From DAOTXS01 sp034433515 (lineage in GTDB: Bacteria; Chloroflexota; Anaerolineae; UBA4142), in the NCBI GenBank assembly GCA_034433515.1, contig DAOUAL010000083.1, forward strand, positions 1 through 16,895: DNA of 16,895 nt. The letters are read 5' to 3'. Shown in pieces: positions 1 through 6,089 of this stretch. Within the stretch, counting starts at the first letter, position 1. Every line of letters begins with the position of its first letter. The notes under the pieces were generated by a model. It saw only the letters and a program-made list of their open reading frames with translations, ran no database searches and was not told the DNA's origin. The position numbers were made by a program, and so were the translations under genes.

Positions 1-199
1 GACGCCGCGCTGCAAAACTATGCGGCGGCGTTGGAGTTGTATCGCGCGGTGGGCGACCGCTTGGGCGAAGCGAACGTGCGCAAAGCGATGGGGGACATTC
101 AGCAGTTTCGCAAAGAGAATGACGCCGCGCTGCAAAACTATGCGGCGGCGTTGGAGTTGTATCGCGCGGTGGGCGACCGCTTGGGCGAAGCGAACGTGC
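1..199 (+). repeat. Direct repeat, 79 bp identical copies at 120-bp spacing
   Basis: Bases 1-79 are repeated without a mismatch at 121-199. The period of 120 bp equals one 40-codon TPR unit, and identity extends to silent codon positions. It ends abruptly inside the Asn-Val codons of the second unit. The left copy starts at the window edge, so more copies may lie upstream. Confidence 0.95.
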
Positions 200-465
200 T
201 TGCCGCACTTTGCCGACTCGATTTGCAGGCGGGCAATTTGGCAAAAGCGGAGCGGTCGCTCGAACAAGTCATCGCGATTCGCCGTGAGATTGGTGACCTC
301 TACTCTGAAGGCGCGGACTTTGGAAATTTTGCGCTCGCGCTTCTTCGTCTTGGTGAAAAAGCAAAAGCCAAGATGTATGCGCTCAGAGCCAAAGCAGTGT
401 TCGAGCAAATTGGCGAGCCAAGTTTGATTCAACAGGTTGACCGATTGATTGCCGCCTGTGAGTAG
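1..465 (+). CDS. Tetratricopeptide-repeat protein, C-terminal part (5' end outside window)
   Basis: The frame is open from base 1 to a TAG at 463-465, giving 154 residues of a protein that begins upstream of the window. The visible part is alpha-helical repeat: two 40-residue units with the pattern AALELYRAVGDRLGEANV, then two more diverged units (around ERSLEQVIAIRREIGD and LALLRLGEKAKAKMYALRAK). The 40-residue period and the Gly-Asp-Arg-x-Gly-x-Ala signature are typical of the TPR_12/MalT-like class of tetratricopeptide repeats, which act as protein-binding scaffolds and are often joined to a signalling or NTPase domain at the N-terminus. Here the N-terminus is not visible, so the overall function cannot be given. 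Bases 1-79 and 121-199 are identical, which points to recent duplication or gene conversion between units. The TPR call is firm; the role is unknown. Confidence 0.85.
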   Translation, partial: DAALQNYAAALELYRAVGDRLGEANVRKAMGDIQQFRKENDAALQNYAAALELYRAVGDRLGEANVLAALCRLDLQAGNLAKAERSLEQVIAIRREIGDLYSEGADFGNFALALLRLGEKAKAKMYALRAKAVFEQIGEPSLIQQVDRLIAACE

Positions 466-511
466 AACTTATCGCCCTACCAACGTCTAATAGGCGAATG
501 AGGGTAACCAC

Positions 512-527
512 ATAGGGTCGTCCCTAT
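512..527. other. Short perfect inverted repeat in the 117-bp gap before the zinc-ribbon gene
   Basis: ATAGGG (512-517) and CCCTAT (522-527) are complementary arms around a 4-base loop. No T-run follows, so it does not look like a terminator. It lies about 15 bp upstream of TGATAAAAT (541-549), which could be a -10 element, although no good -35 is present. It could be an operator or could be chance. The rest of the 466-582 gap shows nothing else recognisable apart from the ribosome binding site GAGG at 572-575. Confidence 0.3.
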
Positions 528-582
528 ATCAAGCGTTCTGTGATAAAATCGGAAACGAAATTGCCAGCAACGAGGTTCGCCA

Positions 583-1872
583 ATGTCTGATAGCGTTCGC
601 GATTTATTAGTGCGCGGCGTTGCCGCCGCGAAAGGGAATTCGAAACAAGAAGCCAAGTTTTATCTGGAATGGGTTACGCGCGCTGGGGATGCCACACACG
701 ATCAACTCGCCGATGCCTATCGTTGGTTAGCAGACGTTGTGGATGATCCCAAGGAAAAACGAGAGTATCTGGATCACGCACTTGCCTATCGTCCGAATGA
801 TCCGGAAGCGCGCCGCGCGCTCGCCCTTTTGAACGGCACGCTCAAGCCAGACGAGATCATTGACCCCAATAAATTTTCCCTGCCCGTGTTGGAATCGCCT
901 GTGCCGACTCAAGCCCGCCGATTCGTTTGTGTGCAGTGCGGTGGCAAGATGCAATTTGCACCCGATGCCACTACACTCGAGTGTACGTATTGTGGTTACA
1001 CCCAATCTCTCCTCGATTTCGATCAGTCCTTGAACGTCGTGGAGGAACAAGATTTTATTGTGGCGATGGCGACTGCCAAGGGACATTCCAAGCCAACCAT
1101 CGCGCGTGCAATCAAATGCAAAGGGTGTGGCGCATCCTTTCTCTTGACGCCTCAAACGATTTCGCAGAATTGCCCATACTGCGCATCCGCGTACGTGATC
1201 GAACAAGCCGAAGAACGCGAATTGATCGAGCCGGAAGGTGTGTTGCCTTTTATGATCACGCGCGATGCCGCACTCAAAAAAGAGATGGAATGGTTTCGCC
1301 AACAAGGTTGGCGTTTGCGCACTGATCCCGCGCCGCCGGCCGGCGTCTATTTGCCGGCGTGGACGTTTGATGTGGGCGGTCAAGTAACGTGGCGCTGTCG
1401 CGTCTATCGTAACAAGCAATGGGTGGTCGAGTCCGGCAAGCGTGCCGTTTTGGCAAACGATTTGATTGTGCCGGCGAGTCATCATTTGTCCCCCGTTCTG
1501 TCCGAAGAAATTCGTGGGACGCCGCTCGATCAACTTGTTCCGTATGATGCGCGCTATCTCGCCGATTTTCCCGCCGAGACGTACGACGTAGCGGTGAGCG
1601 ATGCCTCCATCGTGGCGCGGTCGCAAGCATTTCACCAAGTCAAAGCAGACATCGCGCGGGGTATTTTCAATCAATATGCCGATCTCAACGTGAGTTCTGC
1701 GAATGTGATGGTGGATTCGTACAAATTGATCTTGGTGCCGATGTGGGTTACTTGTTATCGCATGGATGGCAAACAGTACGGTATCGTCATCAATGGTTGC
1801 ACCGGCAATCTGCGTGCGGAAAGACCGCCCCAAGGGGTGGTGGGCTGGCTGACCCAGTTGTTCGGTGAATAG
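583..1872 (+). CDS. TPR-like / double zinc-ribbon protein of unknown function
   Basis: A 429-residue soluble protein. The ATG has GAGG at 572-575, 7 bases upstream. Residues 1-90 form short helical pairs resembling TPRs, with a motif like HALAYRPNDPEARRALALL. Residues 116-137 hold CxxC...CxxC (Cys116, Cys119, Cys134, Cys137) and residues 179-200 hold a second set (Cys179, Cys182, Cys197, Cys200), so two zinc ribbons are expected. The second resembles TFIIB/rubredoxin-like ribbons that end in CPYC. The C-terminal 220 residues are mixed alpha/beta with Trp-rich segments (PAWTFDV, VPMWVTCYRM) and no catalytic motif I recognise. No signal peptide or membrane span is visible. The stop codon abuts the hemW start codon, so the two genes are co-transcribed and probably translationally coupled. 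I do not know the function; metal binding is the only well-supported property. Confidence 0.8.
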   Translation: MSDSVRDLLVRGVAAAKGNSKQEAKFYLEWVTRAGDATHDQLADAYRWLADVVDDPKEKREYLDHALAYRPNDPEARRALALLNGTLKPDEIIDPNKFSLPVLESPVPTQARRFVCVQCGGKMQFAPDATTLECTYCGYTQSLLDFDQSLNVVEEQDFIVAMATAKGHSKPTIARAIKCKGCGASFLLTPQTISQNCPYCASAYVIEQAEERELIEPEGVLPFMITRDAALKKEMEWFRQQGWRLRTDPAPPAGVYLPAWTFDVGGQVTWRCRVYRNKQWVVESGKRAVLANDLIVPASHHLSPVLSEEIRGTPLDQLVPYDARYLADFPAETYDVAVSDASIVARSQAFHQVKADIARGIFNQYADLNVSSANVMVDSYKLILVPMWVTCYRMDGKQYGIVINGCTGNLRAERPPQGVVGWLTQLFGE

Positions 1873-3018
1873 ATGACTCAACCCATTGCGTTATTTGTTT
1901 TTATTCCTTTTTGCAAAATCAAATGCACGTATTGCGATTTCAACGTGTATGCGCATCTAACACGTTTGATGAAGCCATACGCCGAGGCAGTGGCGCGCGA
2001 GGTTTCAGAGTTCAGAGTTCAGAATTCAGAGTTGACCGCGCGAAGCGTGTACTTGGGTGGAGGTACGCCGTCGCTGATGCCGATCCCGGCGATTGAAAAG
2101 ATTCTGCGCGCGTGCCGGGATACGTTTACGATTTTGCCGGACGCGGAAATTACGCTGGAGGCAAATCCCGGTCACGTAGATGCCGATCAATTGCGTGCCT
2201 TGCGCGCGCTGGGGATCAACCGGCTGAGTTTGGGTGTGCAAGCGTTCGAGGATGCCACGTTGCGTCGCTTGAATCGCGGGCATACGGTTGCGGACGCACT
2301 TGCTACATTCGATCAGGCGCGTCAAGCCGGGTTCGACAACATTAGTTTGGATTTTATTTACGGCTTGCCTTTGCAAACGCTCGACGATTGGCGTGCCACA
2401 CTGGACCGTGCGAGGGCGTTACAACCCGAACATCTTTCGCTCTACGCACTCAAGGTGGAAGAGGGGACCGGTTTGGCGCATCAAATCCAGCGTGGCAAAT
2501 ATCTGATGCCAGACGATGACCTGGCGGCAGAGATGTACGAGATGGCGGAGGAGATGCTTGACGCGGCGGGATACGCACAGTACGAAATTTCAAATTGGGC
2601 GCGGCAAGGCGCTCAATTTCAATCTCGCCACAATCTGACTTATTGGCGCAATCAGCCGTATCTGGGATTTGGTGCGGGCGCGCATTCATGTTTTGGCGGC
2701 GAACGCTTTTGGAATGTGTTGTCGCCGGTGGAGTATATTCAACGCATCGAGCAAAAGGCAAGTGTGGTGGCAGGGCGCGAAGAAATCAACCGCGAGTTGG
2801 AAATGGCAGAGACGATGATTTTGGGTTTGCGACTGAATGAAGGAATCATCTTGGATGAATTTGCTCGTCGTTACAGCGAAGATGCGCGGAAAAAATATGC
2901 CCAGCCATTACGCGAGGCAAGTGAGCTTGGCTTGCTCGAATGCACCGATACCCGGGTGCGGCTGACCCCGCGCGGACGTTTGCTCTCGAATCAAGTGTTT
3001 TGGCGATTCTTGCCATAG
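1873..3018 (+). CDS. hemW: Radical SAM heme chaperone HemW (HemN-like family)
   Basis: A 381-residue protein beginning with the radical-SAM motif CxxxCxxC (Cys14, Cys18, Cys21) in the context IPFCKIKCTYCDF. Phe follows at the position where true coproporphyrinogen dehydrogenase HemN has a fourth cysteine, which is the recognised HemW distinction. GGGTPS lies at residues 62-67, DFIYGLPLQT near 160 and LGFGAGAHS near 275, followed by a HemN C-terminal winged-helix region. In known members HemW binds a 4Fe-4S cluster and heme and delivers heme to respiratory enzymes; it was often misnamed oxygen-independent coproporphyrinogen oxidase. The ATG directly follows the TAG of the zinc-ribbon gene. A four-unit heptanucleotide repeat (2004-2031) is translated as residues 44-53, in the loop before the GGGTPS strand, where it probably does little harm. 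A terminator follows. Confidence 0.93.
   Translation: MTQPIALFVFIPFCKIKCTYCDFNVYAHLTRLMKPYAEAVAREVSEFRVQNSELTARSVYLGGGTPSLMPIPAIEKILRACRDTFTILPDAEITLEANPGHVDADQLRALRALGINRLSLGVQAFEDATLRRLNRGHTVADALATFDQARQAGFDNISLDFIYGLPLQTLDDWRATLDRARALQPEHLSLYALKVEEGTGLAHQIQRGKYLMPDDDLAAEMYEMAEEMLDAAGYAQYEISNWARQGAQFQSRHNLTYWRNQPYLGFGAGAHSCFGGERFWNVLSPVEYIQRIEQKASVVAGREEINRELEMAETMILGLRLNEGIILDEFARRYSEDARKKYAQPLREASELGLLECTDTRVRLTPRGRLLSNQVFWRFLP
2004..2031 (+). repeat. Tandem heptanucleotide repeat (TTCAGAG)x4 inside hemW
   Basis: Four consecutive 7-bp units at 2004-2010, 2011-2017, 2018-2024 and 2025-2031. Three are exact TTCAGAG and the third is TTCAGAA. Because 7 is not a multiple of 3, gain or loss of a single unit would shift the hemW frame. 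The array encodes a segment reading SEFRVQNSE. Confidence 0.92.
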
Positions 3019-3029
3019 CACCAGAATGA

Positions 3030-3061
3030 AAAACCTCCGATGAGTTTGCATCGGAGGTTTT
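3030..3061. terminator. Bidirectional Rho-independent terminator between hemW and rpoD
   Basis: A 13-bp perfect stem (3030-3042 with 3049-3061) closes a 6-base loop, AGTTTG. The core CCTCCGATG/CATCGGAGG is flanked by A-runs on the left and T-runs on the right, so it can end transcription from both converging genes. It begins 11 bases after the hemW stop and ends 3 bases before the rpoD stop. Confidence 0.93.
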
Positions 3062-3064
3062 GGT

Positions 3065-4384
3065 TTACTCTAAATAGTCGCGCAGTTTACGCGAGCGCGA
3101 GGGATGGCGCAGTTTGCGCAACGCTTTGGCTTCGATTTGGCGGATGCGTTCGCGCGTTACGCCAAACTTTTTCCCCACTTCTTCCAAGGTGTGCGCTTTG
3201 CCATCTTTCAAACCAAACCGCAGTTGCAGGACACGCCCTTCGCGCGGCGAGAGCGACGTGAGAATGTCTTCCATTTGTTCGCGCAAGAGTTGGTGCGATG
3301 CCGCGTCGGTGGGTCCCAAGGTCATTTCGTCCGGGATAAAATCGCCCAGATGCGAGTCTTGCTCTTCGCCCACCGGCATTTCCAACGAGAGCGGTCGTTG
3401 CGAAATCTTGATGATGCGTTCCACTTTGCGCGACGTGGTGCCCAACTCTTTGGCGATTTCTTCGCTCGTCGGTTCGCGTCCCAGTTCCTGCACCAATTGG
3501 CGTGACACGCGCGTCAACTTGTTGATGCGTTCGCACATATGCACCGGCACGCGAATCGTGCGCCCTTGATCGGCGATGGCGCGCGTGATGGCTTGGCGAA
3601 TCCACCACGTGGCGTACGTGCTGAACTTGAAGCCGCGATGATGATCGAACTTTTCCACCGCGCGGATCAAGCCAATGTTCCCTTCCTGAATCAAATCGAG
3701 GAACGAGACGCCGCGCCCAATATATTTCTTGGCGATGGAGACGACCAGCCGAAAGTTTGCCTTGATGAGTTTCTGGCGGCACAACTCGCCTTCACGGATC
3801 TTGGCTTCGAGCCGGGCGCGTTCGGCGGGTGAGACGTGATTCTTGTTCAAGCGATAGCGTGCGCGCTTACCCATCTCCATTCCGCGCGCGTATTCCACTT
3901 CTTGTGCCGCCGTCAACAGCGGAATGCGCGAAATCTCTTTGAGGTACAGCGAAACGGTATCATCAATCCCAATCGCGCTGAGATCAAGGTCTTCTTGCGC
4001 GGCTTTGTGCGCTTCTTCCTCAGTCTCTTCGGCCGTTGCCGGCTTTTCGGATTCGATGACCGAGATGCCTTCATCGAACAAGACGATGTACAGTTCTTCC
4101 AATTGTTCCAAGTTCGATTCCGCTTCCGGAAAGACTTGGAGAATATCGTCTTGAGTGAGATAACCTTGCTCTTTGCCTTTCTTGATCAACTCATCGGCGG
4201 GCGTCAATTCTTCTTCCGGCTGTCCCATCGCGAGAGCCGGATCGGCTTTGTGCGCTGCCAACGCAGCGCGCAAGGTGCGTGTGGCTAAAGACCCGGCTTT
4301 GGTTTCGCGGTTCTTTTTTGTCGGCTTGGCTTTGACTAATCGAGTTTTCTTTTTGCTAATTTTTCTAGTCATTTCTGTCAACAC
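3065..4384 (-). CDS. rpoD: Primary RNA polymerase sigma factor RpoD (SigA/sigma-70)
   Basis: Numbered from the GTG at 4384 the protein has 439 residues. A Lys-rich N-terminus is followed by a region 1.1-like helical segment (about 62-112) and an acidic linker. Region 1.2 is at 141-171 (DDTVSLYLKEISRIPLLT). Region 2 is at 203-273 and includes the 2.3/2.4 core with FSTYATWWIRQAI. Region 3 is at about 280-360. Region 4 is at 371-435 with a helix-turn-helix ending GVTRERIRQIEAKALRKLR. These mark a housekeeping sigma factor that directs core polymerase to -35/-10 promoters. The start is uncertain: GTG 4384 has a weak AGG 7 bases upstream, whereas ATG 4372 gives 435 residues beginning MTRKISKKK with no obvious ribosome site. 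The gene has its own promoter and converges on hemW across a shared terminator. Confidence 0.96.
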   Translation of the reverse strand: MLTEMTRKISKKKTRLVKAKPTKKNRETKAGSLATRTLRAALAAHKADPALAMGQPEEELTPADELIKKGKEQGYLTQDDILQVFPEAESNLEQLEELYIVLFDEGISVIESEKPATAEETEEEAHKAAQEDLDLSAIGIDDTVSLYLKEISRIPLLTAAQEVEYARGMEMGKRARYRLNKNHVSPAERARLEAKIREGELCRQKLIKANFRLVVSIAKKYIGRGVSFLDLIQEGNIGLIRAVEKFDHHRGFKFSTYATWWIRQAITRAIADQGRTIRVPVHMCERINKLTRVSRQLVQELGREPTSEEIAKELGTTSRKVERIIKISQRPLSLEMPVGEEQDSHLGDFIPDEMTLGPTDAASHQLLREQMEDILTSLSPREGRVLQLRFGLKDGKAHTLEEVGKKFGVTRERIRQIEAKALRKLRHPSRSRKLRDYLE

Positions 4385-4415
4385 CGATCAACCTAGCGAA
4401 GCAAACAATAAAATT

Positions 4416-4436
4416 GAGACAGGACTGCCCCGTCTC
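4416..4436 (-). promoter_or_regulatory. Hairpin at the predicted 5' end of the rpoD mRNA
   Basis: Read on the minus strand, GAGACGGG and CCTGTCTC form an 8-bp stem (one G-U pair) around a 5-base loop, followed by AATTTTATTG. It would start about 3 bases after the predicted transcription start. It may protect the mRNA 5' end, or act as a weak early attenuator because a U-rich stretch follows. The structure is visible; the role is inferred. Confidence 0.5.
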
Positions 4437-4445
4437 ACCAATGCC

Positions 4446-4474
4446 ATTATACGACGGTGATTAAGTAAAGTCAA
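4446..4474 (-). promoter_or_regulatory. Sigma-70-type promoter of rpoD
   Basis: On the minus strand, -35 TTGACT (4474-4469) is separated by exactly 17 bp from a perfect -10 TATAAT (4451-4446), placing the start of transcription near 4439 and giving a leader of about 55 bases. Immediately upstream, 4478-4512 contains four A/T tracts of 5-6 bases spaced roughly one helical turn apart, resembling an UP element or intrinsic bend. The housekeeping sigma therefore appears able to transcribe its own gene. Confidence 0.88.
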
Positions 4475-4543
4475 GAGTTTTTTCGACTTTTTGACAAAAA
4501 TCGTATGTTTTTGTTGTTCCTCCCCTCTTATTTATGACAACCA

Positions 4544-5446
4544 CTAGCAATCTGCCGCAATATCTTGGGCTCCCTCGTAGATAAATGCCCGAGCCATTCT
4601 AGGCGTGTTGTGCGCAAAGCCGATACGTCCAAAACGGTCGGCGAGGATGATGCCGCCGGTGCCGCCCACTCGTTGTGCCATCATTTCGATGGCGCGGCGC
4701 GCAGCGATGGTGGGGTGCTGATCGTTGGCTAGCGCATCCACCGCATATTTCGATAGAACGACACGTATAATCATCTCGCCCCAGCCGGTTGCCGATGCGC
4801 CGCCGAGTAGGTTGTCGGCATAGACGCCGGCGCCGATGATGGGGGAATCGCCTACACGCCCGGCGCGCTTGAATTTCATTCCGCCGGTTGAGGTCCCCGC
4901 CGCGATGTTTCCCTCTCGATCTACCGCAACACAACCGACTGTCCCATAACCTTGAATGGGAATATGGTGTATCGCTTCGCGGCGTGGCGGATTGGCGAGA
5001 CACTGTTTCCAAATTTCGATTTGTTCGGCGGTGCATAGTTCGGCATTCTCAATCAGCGGGAATCCGTTTTCTTGTGCAAACTGTTCCGCGCCCGCTCCGA
5101 TCAAAAAGGTATGCTCGCTTTCCATCACGCACCGCGCTAACCGAATGGGATTTTTGATGTGTTGGACACCGGCGACTGCGCCGGCGTTTAACGTGCGTCC
5201 ATCCATAAAACTGGCATCGCATTCCACCACGCCATCGCGATTGAGATACGAACCAACGCCCGCATCGAACGCTGGATCGTCTTCCATGACGATAATTGCC
5301 GCTTGCACAGCATCCAGCGCTGTCCCGCCTTGACGCAAAATTTCCCAGCCCACTTGAGCGGCACGCCGCACACCTTCGCGATGGGGGGCGCGATCTTTTT
5401 CGGCGATGTCGCCGGCACCCCCATGCACAATGATTGCTTGTGTCAT
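4544..5446 (-). CDS. Isoaspartyl peptidase / L-asparaginase, Ntn-hydrolase family
   Basis: 300 residues, close to the usual length of plant-type/EcAIII-like asparaginases. The start ATG is preceded on the minus strand by GGGGAGAG, a good ribosome site. Family marks: IIVHGGAG at residues 5-12, GTALDAVQAA near 41, the autocleavage and nucleophile site YGTVGCVA with Thr169, and GTSTGGMKFKRAGRVGDSPI (from 184) followed by GAGVYAD, which line the substrate pocket. Such proteins cleave themselves just before the Thr and then hydrolyse isoaspartyl dipeptides arising from protein damage, and more weakly L-asparagine. No signal peptide is visible, so it should act in the cytoplasm. It is transcribed from its own promoter, divergently from hsp20. 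Only a weak A/T-rich inverted repeat (4494-4514) separates it from the rpoD promoter, so read-through into rpoD is possible. Confidence 0.92.
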   Translation of the reverse strand: MTQAIIVHGGAGDIAEKDRAPHREGVRRAAQVGWEILRQGGTALDAVQAAIIVMEDDPAFDAGVGSYLNRDGVVECDASFMDGRTLNAGAVAGVQHIKNPIRLARCVMESEHTFLIGAGAEQFAQENGFPLIENAELCTAEQIEIWKQCLANPPRREAIHHIPIQGYGTVGCVAVDREGNIAAGTSTGGMKFKRAGRVGDSPIIGAGVYADNLLGGASATGWGEMIIRVVLSKYAVDALANDQHPTIAARRAIEMMAQRVGGTGGIILADRFGRIGFAHNTPRMARAFIYEGAQDIAADC

Positions 5447-5491
5447 CGTGGACTCTCCCCTCTAGAGTATGTGAAATTGCACAACATTTTC

Positions 5492-5520
5492 ATTATACTG
5501 CGTCGTGGAGGAGGAAGCAA
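5492..5520 (-). promoter_or_regulatory. Sigma-70-type promoter of the isoaspartyl peptidase gene
   Basis: On the minus strand, -35 TTGCTT (5520-5515) and -10 TATAAT (5497-5492) are separated by 17 bp. It lies 45 bases upstream of the start codon and faces away from the hsp20 promoter. Confidence 0.75.
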
Positions 5521-5549
5521 AAAGCCGGGCGATCACCGGAAAAATCAAC

Positions 5550-5578
5550 TTGAGCGAATTGTCTATCTGTGCTACAAT
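5550..5578 (+). promoter_or_regulatory. Sigma-70-type promoter of the hsp20-lon operon
   Basis: -35 TTGAGC (5550-5555), 17-bp spacer, -10 TACAAT (5573-5578); the start of transcription is expected near 5585. I found no CIRCE (TTAGCACTC-N9-GAGTGCTAA) near it. A short near-palindrome with CCGG arms lies between this and the divergent promoter at 5525-5539 and could be an operator, but it is weak. Confidence 0.75.
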
Positions 5579-5623
5579 GGTGCTAACTTTCAGTGGATTG
5601 TTCGGCGAGCGAGGAGGCAAGGT

Positions 5624-6058
5624 ATGGCTCGGCAAATACTAGACCCCGATTCGATGGATGAGTTGGAACGTCAGATGGATCGGATGATTCAAACCTTCTT
5701 TCCCAACGAATATACGACGCGTCCACGTTTGTGGCGTCCGCCTACGGATGTGTACGAAACCGAAGAAGGCACGGTGGTCAAGATTGAGGTTGCCGGGATG
5801 TCGCCGGACGATTTCACGATTTCGTTTATCAATCGGACGCTGATTATTCGTGGTGTGCGCCAAGATACGGAAGAAAAGCAAAGTTTTCATCGGTTGGAGA
5901 TTCCGTACGGCGAATTTCAAATCGAAGTGATTTTGACCGACACGTACGATGTGAATCAGATTCAAGCCAAGTATGACCGGGGCTTTTTGTATGTGATGCT
6001 CCCCAAACTGCGGCGAGCCCATCGCGTGCCGGTGCGAGTGCAGACCAAGGAAGAGTAA
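5624..6058 (+). CDS. Small heat shock protein, Hsp20/alpha-crystallin family
   Basis: 144 residues from ATG 5624, chosen because GAGGAGG (5611-5617) sits 6 bases upstream. A longer in-frame reading from 5303 would run through both promoters. A short helical N-terminus (DSMDELERQMDRMIQTFF) precedes the alpha-crystallin domain (about 38-128), starting WRPPTDVYETEEG and ending with the family motif A-x-x-x-x-G-F-L-x-x-x-LPK (Ala115 to Lys128, GFL in place of the common GVL). A short V-P-V element at 135-137 may serve as the C-terminal I/V-x-I/V docking motif. Small heat shock proteins hold unfolding proteins in oligomers without ATP. The gene lies 31 bp upstream of lon with no terminator between them, so the two are probably one stress operon. 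Confidence 0.93.
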   Translation: MARQILDPDSMDELERQMDRMIQTFFPNEYTTRPRLWRPPTDVYETEEGTVVKIEVAGMSPDDFTISFINRTLIIRGVRQDTEEKQSFHRLEIPYGEFQIEVILTDTYDVNQIQAKYDRGFLYVMLPKLRRAHRVPVRVQTKEE

Positions 6059-6089
6059 CTCGTAGTAACGCACTATTCTGGGATGAATT

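Noticed and set aside
727..1881. 384-residue minus-strand open frame
   Set aside because: It is antisense to the zinc-ribbon gene, which has the ribosome site and the CxxC motifs. No recognisable domain and His/Arg-rich composition.
4494..4514. Terminator after the isoaspartyl peptidase gene
   Set aside because: ACAAAAA/TTTTTGT forms a 7-bp stem, but it is almost all A-T and lacks a following T-run on the minus strand. It is better explained as part of the A-tract region upstream of rpoD.
5303..5623. N-terminal extension of the Hsp20 frame
   Set aside because: It would cover two promoters and part of the divergent gene. GAGGAGG in front of ATG 5624 marks the true start.
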